A stretch of 64,000 bases of DNA from Bradyrhizobium roseum (GCF_030413175.1 NZ_CP129212.1:5804450-5868449), one strand, 5' to 3'. Shown: positions 45,336 to 54,393, numbered from the stretch's first letter. The notes: generated by a model from the sequence alone, not told the origin. Program-made: numbers and translations.

Positions 45336-45360
45336 AAAAAGCCGCTGGATTTCAGCGGCT
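45336..45360 (-). terminator. Rho-independent terminator of the Spy/CpxP-like gene
   Basis: The minus strand has an 8-bp stem (AGCCGCTG / CAGCGGCT) with a 5-nt loop followed by TTTTT, 39 bp after the stop of the gene at 45399-45989. Confidence 0.82.
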
Positions 45361-45398
45361 TCTGCCGATGTTCGGAGCCGCCCCCGTTCGCGGGCGCG

Positions 45399-45989
45399 TC
45401 AGAGCCGTTCGGGGCCGCCCCGGTCCGGGCCGCCGTCGCGGTCATAGCGATCGCGGCCGTAGCCATGGTGCCGGTCAAAGTCGCGGTCCATGCCCATTTC
45501 GCGCTCCGGCCGGTGATGGCGCCAGCCTTCCCCGCCCCCGAACCCGCCCATACGGGTCAGGACGGCGAGCCGGCGCTTTTGGCCGTCATCGAGCGTCTTG
45601 TAGAGCGGATCGGCGGCTTCCACGATCTTCTTCATGGCCGCCGCACTGGCGGCCATGTGATCGGCCCGGTCGCGCAATCGCGCCAACGGATCCTCCGGCT
45701 TCTGCTGGCTGGAATCGTCCCGCGGCGGGTTCATCCGCGCGTTGGCGCGGTCGATTCTGAGCTTGGCGAACTCCTTGACCGCGGCCTCGACCGGCGGCCA
45801 CAGCTTTTCCTGGTCCGCCGTCAATTTCAGGCCGGCATGGACGGCCGCGATCCGCGCATCGGCATAGGCCGAGCGGTCCTCCGGGTTCATCCGCGAGAAG
45901 CCGTGGCCCCAATGGCGATGCTGGGCATAGACGGCGGTCGACCCGGCGATGGCGAGTACCGCTACCGCGGCGATGGCGAATTTCCTCAT
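45399..45989 (-). CDS. Spy/CpxP-like LTXXQ-motif periplasmic protein
   Basis: This 196-residue protein has a signal peptide (about 1-22, ending VYAQ) and the LTXXQ motif LTADQEKLW at about 55-63, typical of Spy/CpxP-like periplasmic chaperones and stress proteins. The C-terminus is rich in Arg, Asp, Gly and His (GMDRDFDRHHGYGRDRYD), possibly metal binding. AGGAGG lies 6 nt before the ATG and a strong terminator follows, so it is a single-gene unit. Confidence 0.82.
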   Translation of the reverse strand: MRKFAIAAVAVLAIAGSTAVYAQHRHWGHGFSRMNPEDRSAYADARIAAVHAGLKLTADQEKLWPPVEAAVKEFAKLRIDRANARMNPPRDDSSQQKPEDPLARLRDRADHMAASAAAMKKIVEAADPLYKTLDDGQKRRLAVLTRMGGFGGGEGWRHHRPEREMGMDRDFDRHHGYGRDRYDRDGGPDRGGPERL

Positions 45990-46123
45990 GCGAACCTCCT
46001 GTGAAAAGGTCGCCTGAAGATGGGCTCGCCTCGCCGGTCGTTCAACTTAACTCTTGGCAAGGGACGCCTGCCTTACCAAGATGTAATGCGGCTTCGGTTT
46101 GATCCTGCGCAATGCGCGGACGG

Positions 46124-47449
46124 CTACAACATGCCGAGCACGCGCGGCAGCCACAGCGATATCTCCGGCACATAGGTGACGACGCCGAGGAAGATCAGCA
46201 TGGTCAGCAGCCACGGCCACACCGCGATCGTGAGCTCGGTGATGCCCATCTTGGCGATGCCGGACGCGACATAGAGGTTCAATCCCACCGGCGGATGGCA
46301 CATGCCGACTTCCATGTTGACGACCATCAGGATGCCGAGATGCACCGGGTGGATGCCGAGCTTGACCGCCACCGGAAACAGGATCGGCGCCATGATCAGC
46401 ACGATCGACGACGCCTCCATCACGTTGCCCGCGATCAGCAGCAATACGTTGACGATCAGCAGGAAGATGATCCAGTCGACACCGATCGAGGTGATCCAGG
46501 CGGCGATCTGCTGCGGAATGTTCTCATTCGCCATCAGGAACGAGAACAGCACCGCGTTGGTGATGATGTAGAGGATCATCGCGCTCATGTTGGCGGAGCC
46601 GAGCAGCACCCGCGGCACGTCCTTCAGCGACATGTCGCGATAGACGAACACCGCGATGACGAAGGCGTAAACCGCGCTGATGGCAGCGGCTTCCGTCGGC
46701 GTGAACAGGCCCGCATAGATGCCGCCGAGCACGATGAGGATCAGCAGCAAGCCCCACATGCACTTGCGGAACGCGATGAAGCGCTCGGCCCAGCTCGCCT
46801 TCGGCAACCGCGGATAATCGAACTTCCAGGCGCGATAGAACGTCGTCAGGCCCAGCAGCGTCGCCAGCATCAGGCCCGGAATGACGCCGGCCATGAACAT
46901 CTGGCCGACGGAGGCCGATGAGACGCGCTGGCCGGACGGATCGAGCGCAATGCTGCCGCCGGTCGCCACGCAATAGATCACCATCACGATCGAGGGCGGG
47001 ATCAGGATGCCGAGCGCGCCCGACGTGGTGATGACGCCGGCACCGAAACGCTTCGGAAAGCCCTGCTTGACCATCGCCGGCATCATGATTGAACCGATCG
47101 CGATCACGGTCGCCGGCGATGAGCCGGACACCGCCGCGAAGAGCGCGCAGGCCATCACGCCCGCGAGCCCGAGCCCGCCATGCCAGTGACCGACCATCGA
47201 GGTCGCAAAGTTGATCATGCGGCGCGCGACGCCGCCATGGGTCAGGAAATTGCCGGCGAGGATGAAGAACGGGATCGCCATGATTTCGAAATTGTCGATG
47301 CCGGTGAAGAGCTTCAGCGCCACCGACTCGGTCGGCACGTTGGTCATGGTGTAGATGAAGGTCAACACCGTCATGCCGAGCGCGATCGAGATCGGCATGC
47401 CGGTCAGCATCAGCGCGATCAGCAGCGAGAAGATGATCAGGCTGCTCAT
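46124..47449 (-). CDS. dctM: TRAP transporter large permease DctM
   Basis: This 441-residue polytopic protein matches DctM (GMPISIALGMTVLTFIYTM; PFFILAGNFLTHGGVARRMI; NMEVGMCHPPVGLNLYVASG). It is the channel subunit of a sodium- or proton-driven TRAP importer for C4-dicarboxylates or related organic acids. The ATG at 47449 overlaps the dctQ stop as ATGA. It is the last gene of the unit. Confidence 0.93.
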   Translation of the reverse strand: MSSLIIFSLLIALMLTGMPISIALGMTVLTFIYTMTNVPTESVALKLFTGIDNFEIMAIPFFILAGNFLTHGGVARRMINFATSMVGHWHGGLGLAGVMACALFAAVSGSSPATVIAIGSIMMPAMVKQGFPKRFGAGVITTSGALGILIPPSIVMVIYCVATGGSIALDPSGQRVSSASVGQMFMAGVIPGLMLATLLGLTTFYRAWKFDYPRLPKASWAERFIAFRKCMWGLLLILIVLGGIYAGLFTPTEAAAISAVYAFVIAVFVYRDMSLKDVPRVLLGSANMSAMILYIITNAVLFSFLMANENIPQQIAAWITSIGVDWIIFLLIVNVLLLIAGNVMEASSIVLIMAPILFPVAVKLGIHPVHLGILMVVNMEVGMCHPPVGLNLYVASGIAKMGITELTIAVWPWLLTMLIFLGVVTYVPEISLWLPRVLGML

Positions 47450-48021
47450 CGGGTGACCTCCGCAGCGCCGACACCCGGCTCTTCGATCTCGACGCCCTCG
47501 ACATAGGCGTGATCGTGATGGGGCAGTTCTCCGGTGCGCAGGTAGCCGTACGCGACCTGCAGGAAGCGGAAGCACATCAGATAGGAGCCGAGCGGGATGC
47601 AGAGATAGACGAACCAGCTCGGGATCTCGAGGTCGGGCGAGACCTGGTCGGTATGATAGAGCCCATAGACGAACTTCGCGCCCATGGTGCCGATCACGGC
47701 GGTGAAGAACGCGCCGCACAGCAGGCCGAACAGCACCACCGCATTGCGCCAGGGCGATTTGAGCTGGTTCACCACCACGTCGACGCCGACATGGATGCCG
47801 GTACGCACGCCATAGGCGGCGCCGAACTTGGCGACCCAGACGAACATGTAGATGCACAGTTCCTGGGCCCAGGACAGGTTGATGGGAAACAGGATCGGAT
47901 ACAGCAGGGGAATGCCGATGAGATAGCGGTGCATCACCGCGATGAAGATGATGAAGGTCGCGAGCCCCATCAGCGTCGCGATCAATATCTCCTCAAGCCG
48001 GTCGAGGATTCTCAAAAACAT
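47446..48021 (-). CDS. dctQ: TRAP transporter small permease DctQ
   Basis: This 191-residue protein has four membrane helices and DctQ sequence (LSWAQELCIYMFVWVAKFGA, YGVRTGIHVGVDVVV). I use the ATG at 48021 with GGGGGA 5 nt upstream; a GTG four codons earlier (48033) is possible. It pairs with DctM. A palindromic repeat element lies between it and dctP. Confidence 0.9.
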   Translation of the reverse strand: MFLRILDRLEEILIATLMGLATFIIFIAVMHRYLIGIPLLYPILFPINLSWAQELCIYMFVWVAKFGAAYGVRTGIHVGVDVVVNQLKSPWRNAVVLFGLLCGAFFTAVIGTMGAKFVYGLYHTDQVSPDLEIPSWFVYLCIPLGSYLMCFRFLQVAYGYLRTGELPHHDHAYVEGVEIEEPGVGAAEVTR

Positions 48022-48044
48022 CCATTCCCCCACTCACAAACATT

Positions 48045-48170
48045 CGTCATGCCCGGGCATAGCTGTCCGAAGGACGGCGTCGCTTCCGCTCGCCTATGAC
48101 CCGGGCATCCGCGTTTTGCTTTCTACCGAAGACAAAGACGTGGATGGCCGGGTCAAGCCCGGCCATGACG
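48045..48170. repeat. Palindromic intergenic repeat element between dctP and dctQ
   Basis: The ends are cgtcatgcccgggc and gcccggccatgacg, and the inner arms atgacccgggcatcc and ggatggccgggtcaa also pair. The whole can fold into a long imperfect hairpin. This sequence type (GGCCGGGTCAAGCCCGGCC with CATGACG) is common between genes in Bradyrhizobium, from memory. It lies inside the dctPQM unit and could lower expression of dctQM relative to dctP. Confidence 0.6.
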
Positions 48171-48228
48171 AAGAGTGCCCCATTTTCGCAGCAGTGCTAC
48201 AAGGAGCTCGCCCCTTGAGTCATGCATT

Positions 48229-49230
48229 CTAGTTGGTCGCGCCCCTCGTCTCCTTGAGGAATTCGTCGATCAGCGGCTGGCCGACGCGCTTGGCCACGTC
48301 CTGGTAGACCGGTTCGAGCGCCTTGCGCATTGCCGCATCCTGCTCAGGCGTCAGCGTGACGATCTCGCTCTTGCCGGTCTTCTTGATGTCCGCCAGCGCG
48401 TCGTCGTTTTCCTTCTGCGACTGGCCGTTACCGTAGGCGGTGGCTTCCTGCATGGCCTTCTCGAGCTGAGGCTTGATATCGGCGGGAATGCCGTCCCAGA
48501 ATTTCTTGTTCACCACCACGATGTAACCGATATAGCCGTGGTTGGTGACCGTGATGTACTTCTGCACCTCGTGCATCTTCTGGGTGTAGATGTTGGACCA
48601 GGTGTTTTCCTGGCCATCGACGACGCCGGTCTGCAAGGCCTGATAGACTTCGGAGAACGCCATCACCTGCGGAATGGCGCCGAGCGTACGGAACTGGGCC
48701 TCAAGCACCTTAGAGGACTGGATGCGGAATTTCAGACCCTTGTAGTCGGCCGGCGCAACCAGCTTCTTGTTGGCGCTCATCATCTTGAAGCCGTTGTCCC
48801 AATAGGCGAGTCCGGTCATGCCCTTGGAATCGAGCAGACCCAGCAGGCGCTTGCCGAGCGGACCGTCGGTGACTTTGCGAAGCGTCTTCAGGTCCGGCAG
48901 GATGTAAGGCAGATCGAACACCTCCATCTCCTTGACGCCGATCGGGCCGAACTTGGCGTTCGAAGGGGCCAGCATCTGCACCGCGCCGAGCTGCAGCGCT
49001 TCCAGCTCTTCCTTGTCCTTGTAGAGCTGCGAGTTCGGATAGACTTCGACCTTGACCTTGCCGGCGGTGTATTTCTCGGCCAGTTCCTTGAATTTTTCCG
49101 CCGCCAGACCCTTCGGCGTGTTGGGCGCCACCACATGGCTGAACTTGATGATGATCGGCGATTGCGCCGCCGCGGGTCCAACCAGGCTCAGTGCCGCGAT
49201 CGATGCCGCGGCCAAAATCAGCTTGCGCAT
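48229..49230 (-). CDS. dctP: TRAP transporter solute-binding protein DctP
   Basis: This 333-residue periplasmic receptor has a signal peptide (about 1-23, ending PAAAQ) and DctP sequence (IIIKFSHVVAPNTPKGLAAE; RIQSSKVLEAQFRTLGAIPQ; VVDGQENTWSNIY). The Arg in KFRIQSS is the usual carboxylate-binding residue. GGGAGGATAC precedes the ATG. It is first in the unit, as expected for the most abundant subunit. Confidence 0.93.
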   Translation of the reverse strand: MRKLILAAASIAALSLVGPAAAQSPIIIKFSHVVAPNTPKGLAAEKFKELAEKYTAGKVKVEVYPNSQLYKDKEELEALQLGAVQMLAPSNAKFGPIGVKEMEVFDLPYILPDLKTLRKVTDGPLGKRLLGLLDSKGMTGLAYWDNGFKMMSANKKLVAPADYKGLKFRIQSSKVLEAQFRTLGAIPQVMAFSEVYQALQTGVVDGQENTWSNIYTQKMHEVQKYITVTNHGYIGYIVVVNKKFWDGIPADIKPQLEKAMQEATAYGNGQSQKENDDALADIKKTGKSEIVTLTPEQDAAMRKALEPVYQDVAKRVGQPLIDEFLKETRGATN

Positions 49231-49894
49231 GTATCCTCCCGTTATTCTCTGGAGCCCGTAAGCCAGGTTCCGAAGCTTGCATGCCAGATGCACCATTACA
49301 GAGAAGCGGGGCCAATTGCCATTGCCCGTTAGCAGGGTCCCGCGCAAGCCTTGCTGCAGCGCAAAATCCACTCGCCAGCCGTAGGACCTCCGTCTCGGGA
49401 ATGCTCGATGGGTGGCGGTGTATCGCACCGCGGCAATCAACGATCTGGCAATATCGGTTTCATGTAGGCGGGCGCGATGAAGCATTTCACCCGCATGACG
49501 AAGCCATATCTATGTTTGCGCGAAAACGTCCTGAAATCGACGTCAGCCAACGTCAGAAGCTAATTAATTCCCTGCGTCCCGCCAGATCAGCGGCGGGACC
49601 ATCGCAGAACTGGAATTGCCATGCTCGCCGAAAAATACATGCTGCTTCTGGAAACAATCCGAAGCCTGGCCGAGCGCAGCCCGGCCTATTCCGACGGCGC
49701 CCCGAGGGTGATCAGCACGTCGCCGCACGTACCCGTTCAATTGCCCGGCACAACCCGGCGGAAGTAGCCCGGCGCGGCCTCAACCCGCGCCGTCATTCCC
49801 GCGCGATACGACACACCAAAACACGATGTGCAATTACACATCGTGGAAATCTCGAGATCGCGGGTTCGCTTCGCGCCCGGAATACCGGCAAGCC
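49231..49894. other. Intergenic region upstream of dctP and downstream of leuA
   Basis: This 664-bp gap contains the dctP promoter and, near its right end, the leuA terminator. No convincing gene is visible on either strand. Confidence 0.5.
49818..49845 (-). terminator. Rho-independent terminator of leuA
   Basis: A perfect 9-bp stem (CACGATGTG / CACATCGTG) with a 6-nt loop is followed on the minus strand by TTTTGG. It lies about 50 bp after the leuA stop codon. Confidence 0.72.
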
Positions 49895-51454
49895 TCAGCC
49901 CGCGGCCTGCGCCGGCCTGTCGCGCTGGTGCTTCATGACGATCTTGTTGAGCGCGCCGAGATAGGCCTTTGCCGACGCCACCAGCGTATCCGGATCGGAT
50001 GCCTTCGACGTCATCGAGCGGCCTTCATGGGCGAGCCGCACCGACACTTCGGCTTGCGCGTCGGTGCCTTCGGTGACGGCGTGGACCTGGTACAGCTCCA
50101 GCTTGGCCTCGTGCGGCACCAGCGCCTTGATGCAGTTGAACACCGCATCGACCGGGCCGTTGCCTTCGGCTTCCTCGATCTTCATCGTGCCTTCGACGTC
50201 CAGCTTCATGGTGGCGCGCTGCGGGCCATGGGTGCCGGCGATCACCGTCAGCGAGGCCAGCTTGATGCGATCATGCGAGGCTGCGATCTCCTGATCGACC
50301 AGCGCCTCGATGTCCTCGTCGTAGATGTCCTTCTTGCGATCAGCCAAGGCCTTCATCCGCACGAAAGCGTCTTCCAGCTGGTTGGCGCCGAGCTTGTAGC
50401 CCATCTCCTCCAACTTGTGCACGAACGCATGGCGGCCGGAATGCTTGCCGAGCACCAGCGACGATTTCTTCAGCCCGATCATCTCGGGACGCATGATCTC
50501 GTAGGTGGACGCGTCCTTCAGCACGCCGTCCTGATGGATGCCGCTCTCATGCGCGAACGCGTTGCGGCCGACGATGGCCTTGTTGTACTGCACCGGGAAC
50601 GAGGTGGCGGCCGAAACCAGCTTCGAGGCGCGCGTCAGCATGGTGGTGTCGATCTTGTTCCACCACGGAAATACGTCGTTGCGGACGTTGATCGCCATCA
50701 CAACTTCTTCCAGCGCGGCATTGCCTGCCCGCTCGCCGATGCCGTTGACGGTGCATTCGATCTGCCGCGCGCCGCCGGCGATGCCGGCCAGCGAATTCGC
50801 CACCGCCATGCCGAGGTCGTTATGGCAGTGCACGGAGAAGACCGCCTTGTCGGAATTCGGCACCCGCTCGATCAGCGTGCGCATGAAGTGGGTGTACTCT
50901 TCCGGCACGGTGTAGCCGACGGTGTCGGGGATGTTGACCGTGGTGGCGCCGGCCTTGATGACGGCTTCCACGATGCGGCAGAGATAATCCATCTCGCTGC
51001 GGGTGCCGTCCTCGGCCGACCATTCGACGTCATCAATCTGGTTGCGGGCGCGGGCGACCATGGCGATCGAGGTTTCGATCACCTCCTCCGGCGTCTTGTT
51101 CAGCTTGACCCGCATATGCAGCGGCGAGGTCGCGATCACGGTGTGAACGCGGCCGCGGCGGGCGAACTTGACGGCTTCGGCGCAGCGGTCGATGTCGGCG
51201 GGATGGGCGCGGGACAGGCCGGCGATGATCGCATTCTTGGAGCGGCGGGCGATCTCGCTGACGGCCTCGAAGTCGCCCTGCGAGGTGATCGGAAAACCGG
51301 CCTCGATGACGTCGACGCCCATGTCGTCCAGCATCTCGGCGATCTCGAGCTTTTCCTCGAACGTCATGGTCGCGCCCGGGCACTGCTCGCCGTCGCGCAG
51401 GGTGGTGTCGAATACGATGACGCGGTCCTTGTCGGACTTGTTGGCGGTGGTCAT
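49895..51454 (-). CDS. leuA: 2-isopropylmalate synthase LeuA
   Basis: This 519-residue enzyme joins acetyl-CoA and 2-oxoisovalerate, the first step of leucine synthesis. The catalytic TIM barrel shows FDTTLRDGEQCPGATM, the metal-binding FSVHCHNDLGMAVANS and NGIGERAGNAALEEV; the C-terminal domain (from about 390) is the leucine-binding regulatory part. AAAAGGAATT precedes the ATG. A leucine-rich leader peptide and a terminator hairpin lie upstream, so transcription attenuation by leucine supply is likely in addition to feedback inhibition. Confidence 0.95.
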   Translation of the reverse strand: MTTANKSDKDRVIVFDTTLRDGEQCPGATMTFEEKLEIAEMLDDMGVDVIEAGFPITSQGDFEAVSEIARRSKNAIIAGLSRAHPADIDRCAEAVKFARRGRVHTVIATSPLHMRVKLNKTPEEVIETSIAMVARARNQIDDVEWSAEDGTRSEMDYLCRIVEAVIKAGATTVNIPDTVGYTVPEEYTHFMRTLIERVPNSDKAVFSVHCHNDLGMAVANSLAGIAGGARQIECTVNGIGERAGNAALEEVVMAINVRNDVFPWWNKIDTTMLTRASKLVSAATSFPVQYNKAIVGRNAFAHESGIHQDGVLKDASTYEIMRPEMIGLKKSSLVLGKHSGRHAFVHKLEEMGYKLGANQLEDAFVRMKALADRKKDIYDEDIEALVDQEIAASHDRIKLASLTVIAGTHGPQRATMKLDVEGTMKIEEAEGNGPVDAVFNCIKALVPHEAKLELYQVHAVTEGTDAQAEVSVRLAHEGRSMTSKASDPDTLVASAKAYLGALNKIVMKHQRDRPAQAAG

Positions 51455-51519
51455 TGGCTGAATTCCTTTTGGGTCGTGCGCCGCTTCACGGGGCGCTGAA
51501 GGGTCTGGTGATCTCGCTC

Positions 51520-51566
51520 AAAACCCCTGAGTGCCCAGGCGCAATCGCCCAGACGGCCCTCAGGGG
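51520..51566 (-). terminator. Attenuator terminator hairpin upstream of leuA
   Basis: On the minus strand CCCCTGAG (51559-51566) pairs with CTCAGGGG (51524-51531), with an inner GGCG/CGCC stem, and TTTT follows (51520-51523). The upstream arm contains the stop codon of the leader peptide. The same arm can also form the local hairpin GGCCC-CUGA-GGGCC, so two exclusive folds exist. Confidence 0.72.
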
Positions 51567-51694
51567 CCGATAAGAAGCAGAAGCCCGCCAAGAAGCAGGG
51601 TGGGCGCGGACGCAGCCGGAATCGCGAGAGCAGACATGGAGGCAGCCTTGGCCGCTCCACCCCGAACCCCGTTGATTTTGCTGCGAATCAGCAT
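51560..51694 (-). CDS. LeuA leader peptide (leucine-rich, 44 aa)
   Basis: This 44-codon reading frame starts MLIRSKINGVRGG and ends APTLLLGGLLLLIGP before TGA. Seven Leu codons lie in the last 13 codons, just before a terminator hairpin in front of leuA. That is the layout of a ribosome-mediated leucine attenuator: scarce leucyl-tRNA would stall the ribosome on the Leu run and change the RNA fold. AAAGGG lies about 9 nt upstream of the ATG. An internal ATG at codon 20 could also serve as start. Confidence 0.72.
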   Translation of the reverse strand: MLIRSKINGVRGGAAKAASMSALAIPAASAPTLLLGGLLLLIGP

Positions 51695-52167
51695 TGCCAG
51701 ACCCTTTGGACGGCCAAATCCTCAGCCAAAACCATTGACGGTTCGTTGCCGGGACGGCGTTCCGGACCTGTTCTAGACGAAATTTGCGGCGGGCCGCAAT
51801 GGGCAAAGAGGGTCAGGATGGGTGACCTAATGGGGTCACCCAGCTAATGCGCGTCGCCACCCGCGCAATGCCGTGCGGGACGAAGCTGGTCGTCACGCCG
51901 TTCGCTACGCCGAAGCATGGCGGGGCAAAAATATCGCAGTGACGACCAATAATATCCAACTGGAATCGAAATCTGGATTTCATCGACCACTGTGGCCGGC
52001 CGATTCGCTATGATTCTCGTGTCGCGGGGATCGGGAAGCACGGTTCTCGTCAGTGTCATTTCTCGCGATCGCGGCTCGGTCCACGATCGCGAACGCGATG
52101 AGGGGGCGCCGAGATGCGCGCTGCAGGTGATGCCCGCAGCAGGCCGCTCGGGCCTGGTGGGACAAGC
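51695..52167. other. Region upstream of the leuA leader
   Basis: This 473-bp stretch holds no convincing gene. It should contain the leuA promoter, upstream of the leader peptide start at 51694. Confidence 0.4.
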
Positions 52168-52359
52168 ATGGCATCGATTGGATTCACGACCATCAACATC
52201 CGCAAACTGGGATTGAAGCGACGATCGGCCAAGCCGACCACCTGGCATCTCAGGCGAGTCATCATGCCGAGACGCAGCATCACCGGCCGGTTGGTGCGCG
52301 GACAGGTTTGGCGGCGCCATGACGGCCGTCGCTGGTTGTACAAGAAATATGTCGGATAG
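52168..52359 (+). CDS. Small basic protein of unknown function
   Basis: A 63-codon frame reads MASIGFTTINIRKLGLKRRS onward and ends RRWLYKKYVG. It is very rich in Arg and Lys, with GGTGGGA 5 nt before the ATG. I recognise no family. It may be a genuine small gene or chance; its reading frame is not opposite a known gene, which favours a real gene slightly. Confidence 0.4.
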   Translation: MASIGFTTINIRKLGLKRRSAKPTTWHLRRVIMPRRSITGRLVRGQVWRRHDGRRWLYKKYVG

Positions 52360-52403
52360 CCGGCGTTGTCGCCGATGACGGCATCAACGGGGGACGACAC
52401 GTC

Positions 52404-52485
52404 GCCCGGATGAGCGGAGCGATATCCGGGGCCGCCGCCAGACGAACCTGACGCACCCGCATTTCGCTGCGCTCATGCAGGCTAC
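52404..52485. repeat. Palindromic intergenic repeat element next to ppk2
   Basis: Left arm gcccggatgagcggagcg (52404-52421, continuing atatccggg) and right arm ending gctcatgcaggctac (52471-52485) form an imperfect inverted repeat built around ATGAGCGNAGCG. This type is frequent between genes in Bradyrhizobium, from memory. It ends 8 bp from the ppk2 stop codon. Confidence 0.6.
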
Positions 52486-52492
52486 GAGCGCG

Positions 52493-53416
52493 TCACGACT
52501 TCTTCGTAGCCTTCTCCTCCGCCAGCAGCGCCTCGCGGACCTGCTTGAATTCGCTGCGGTCGGCCTTGTCGACTTTGGGGAAATGCAGATCGAGCTTGTC
52601 GAGCGCCGAGACGATCGCCGAGCCTATCACCACGCGGGCGAACCATTTGTGGTCGGCGGGGACGACGTGCCATGGCGCGTGCTTGGTGGAGGTGTGGCGG
52701 ATCATGTCCTGGTAGGCGGCCTGGTATTTGTCCCACAGCTTGCGCTCGCCGATATCGGCCAGCGAGAACTTCCAGTTCTTGGCCGGATCCTCCAGCCGCT
52801 CGAGAAAGCGTTCGCGCTGTTCCTCCCTGGAGACATTGAGGAAGAATTTCAGGATCACGGTGCCGTTGCGCGCGACGTAGCGTTCCATCGCGGAGATGTC
52901 CTCGAAGCGGTCGCGCCAGATGTCCTTGGTGACGAGCTTCGGCGGCATCTTCTGTTTCGCGAGAATCTCGGGATGGACCCGCACCACCAGGCATTCCTCG
53001 TAATGGGAACGGTTGAAGATGCCGATGCGGCCGCGCTCGGGCAGCGCGATCATGCTGCGCCACAGGAAATCGTGGTCGAGTTCCTTGGTCGACGGCTGCT
53101 TGAACGACGTGACCTCGCAACCCTGCGGGTTGACGCCCTCGAACACGCTCTTGATCGCGGAATCCTTGCCGGCGGCGTCCATGCCCTGGAAGATCAGCAG
53201 CATCGACCAGCGGTCCTGCGCGTAGAGCTTCTCCTGGAAATCGTTGAGCCGCTTGCGGTTGGCCTCGATGATCCCGGTCGCTTTTTCCTTGTCGAGGCCA
53301 CCCTTCTCGTTGGTCTTGTGCGACTTGAGGTGAAATTCGCCCGAGCCGTCGTAGCGGAACGGGGCGACATAGGGCTTCAATTCATTGGCGAGCGGCTGCG
53401 AGGATTTCTTGTTCAT
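52493..53416 (-). CDS. ppk2: Polyphosphate kinase 2 (PPK2) family protein
   Basis: This 307-residue enzyme has the PPK2 Walker A GMDAAGKDS (78-86), the Walker B region GIFNRSHYEECLVVRVHP, and the lid segment VSREEQRERFLERLEDPAKN. The family moves phosphate between polyphosphate and nucleotides, usually making NTP or NDP from polyphosphate; the subclass cannot be fixed by eye. Its ATG overlaps the livM stop as ATGA, so it is tied to a branched-chain amino acid transporter operon. Confidence 0.88.
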   Translation of the reverse strand: MNKKSSQPLANELKPYVAPFRYDGSGEFHLKSHKTNEKGGLDKEKATGIIEANRKRLNDFQEKLYAQDRWSMLLIFQGMDAAGKDSAIKSVFEGVNPQGCEVTSFKQPSTKELDHDFLWRSMIALPERGRIGIFNRSHYEECLVVRVHPEILAKQKMPPKLVTKDIWRDRFEDISAMERYVARNGTVILKFFLNVSREEQRERFLERLEDPAKNWKFSLADIGERKLWDKYQAAYQDMIRHTSTKHAPWHVVPADHKWFARVVIGSAIVSALDKLDLHFPKVDKADRSEFKQVREALLAEEKATKKS

Positions 53417-54393
53417 TTAGTCCCGGAGGGCTTGGGTTGCGTCTTCCATCTGTCGAGAACGCTACCAAGAATGCCCTTGGGAAGGAATATGATGAAAACG
53501 ACCAGCAGGACGCCATAAACCAGGTTATCCCAGCCGACCGCCTTGGTTCCGAAGCCGATGCGGAGCATTTCGGCGAGCATGATCGTGATGATGGCGCCGA
53601 CCGTCGGCCCGAACGAGACATAGAGACCGCCGACGATGACGGCGAACACCATCTGCAGCGACACAGCGATGCCGCTCACGGTGTCGGGCGAGATGAACAT
53701 CTGGTACTGGCAATACAGCGCGCCGGCGAGCGCGGTCATCAGCGCCGAGATCAGCGTGATCTTGAGCTTTTCGGCGGTCACGTTGACGCCGGCCGCCGCG
53801 GCCGCGTCCTCGTCTTCCGAGATCGCCTCCATGGCGTAGCGGCTCATGCTGCGGTCGACCCAGCGCCAGACCAGCAGGCCCAGCACCCAGACGCCGAGCG
53901 CGATCAGGTACCACGTGATCTTGTCGTCGAACTGGAGCGCCATCAGGCCCTTGCCGCTCGGCGCGCGGTTCGGTGTGTAGCCGAGCGAACCGCCGGTATA
54001 GTCGCGTGTCGCCGTGATGACCTGCAGCACGATGCCCGAAAGGGCCAGCGTCACCAGCACGAAATAATGCCCGGTGATACGGAAGCGAAAGCAGGGATAT
54101 GCGACGATCAGGGCCAGCACGCCCGCTGCCACCATGCTGATGGGAATGCCGATCCACGGCGACACGCCGAGATGATTCCACAACAACGCGGTGACATAGG
54201 CGCCGACGCCCATGAAGCCGCCGTGGCCGAGCGACACCAGGCCAAAACGGCCCATGATCGACCACGCGGTATAGGCGAACGACCAGATCAGGATCAGCAC
54301 GAGGATGTGCAGGTGATAGGGCTCGCGATAGACGAACGGCAGCGCGATCAGTGCGGCCAGCCCGACGGCCGAGGCGATGGTGCGGGGATTCAC
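53413..54393 (-). CDS. livM: Branched-chain amino acid ABC transporter permease LivM
   Basis: This 326-residue polytopic permease matches LivM (MGRFGLVSLGHGGFMGVGAY; RWVDRSMSRYAMEAISEDED; FIIFLPKGILGSVLDRW). The GTG start at 54393 overlaps the livH stop as GTGA. I reject a much longer in-frame version that would run through livH. It is followed by ppk2. Confidence 0.9.
   Translation of the reverse strand: MNPRTIASAVGLAALIALPFVYREPYHLHILVLILIWSFAYTAWSIMGRFGLVSLGHGGFMGVGAYVTALLWNHLGVSPWIGIPISMVAAGVLALIVAYPCFRFRITGHYFVLVTLALSGIVLQVITATRDYTGGSLGYTPNRAPSGKGLMALQFDDKITWYLIALGVWVLGLLVWRWVDRSMSRYAMEAISEDEDAAAAAGVNVTAEKLKITLISALMTALAGALYCQYQMFISPDTVSGIAVSLQMVFAVIVGGLYVSFGPTVGAIITIMLAEMLRIGFGTKAVGWDNLVYGVLLVVFIIFLPKGILGSVLDRWKTQPKPSGTK

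Noticed and set aside
49826..51499. 557-codon plus-strand frame opposite leuA
   Set aside because: It is antisense to a fully conserved leuA gene and its sequence is typical of a high-GC shadow.
51451..51660. 69-codon frame over the leuA leader
   Set aside because: It overlaps the attenuator in another frame; the leucine-rich 44-codon frame explains the region better.
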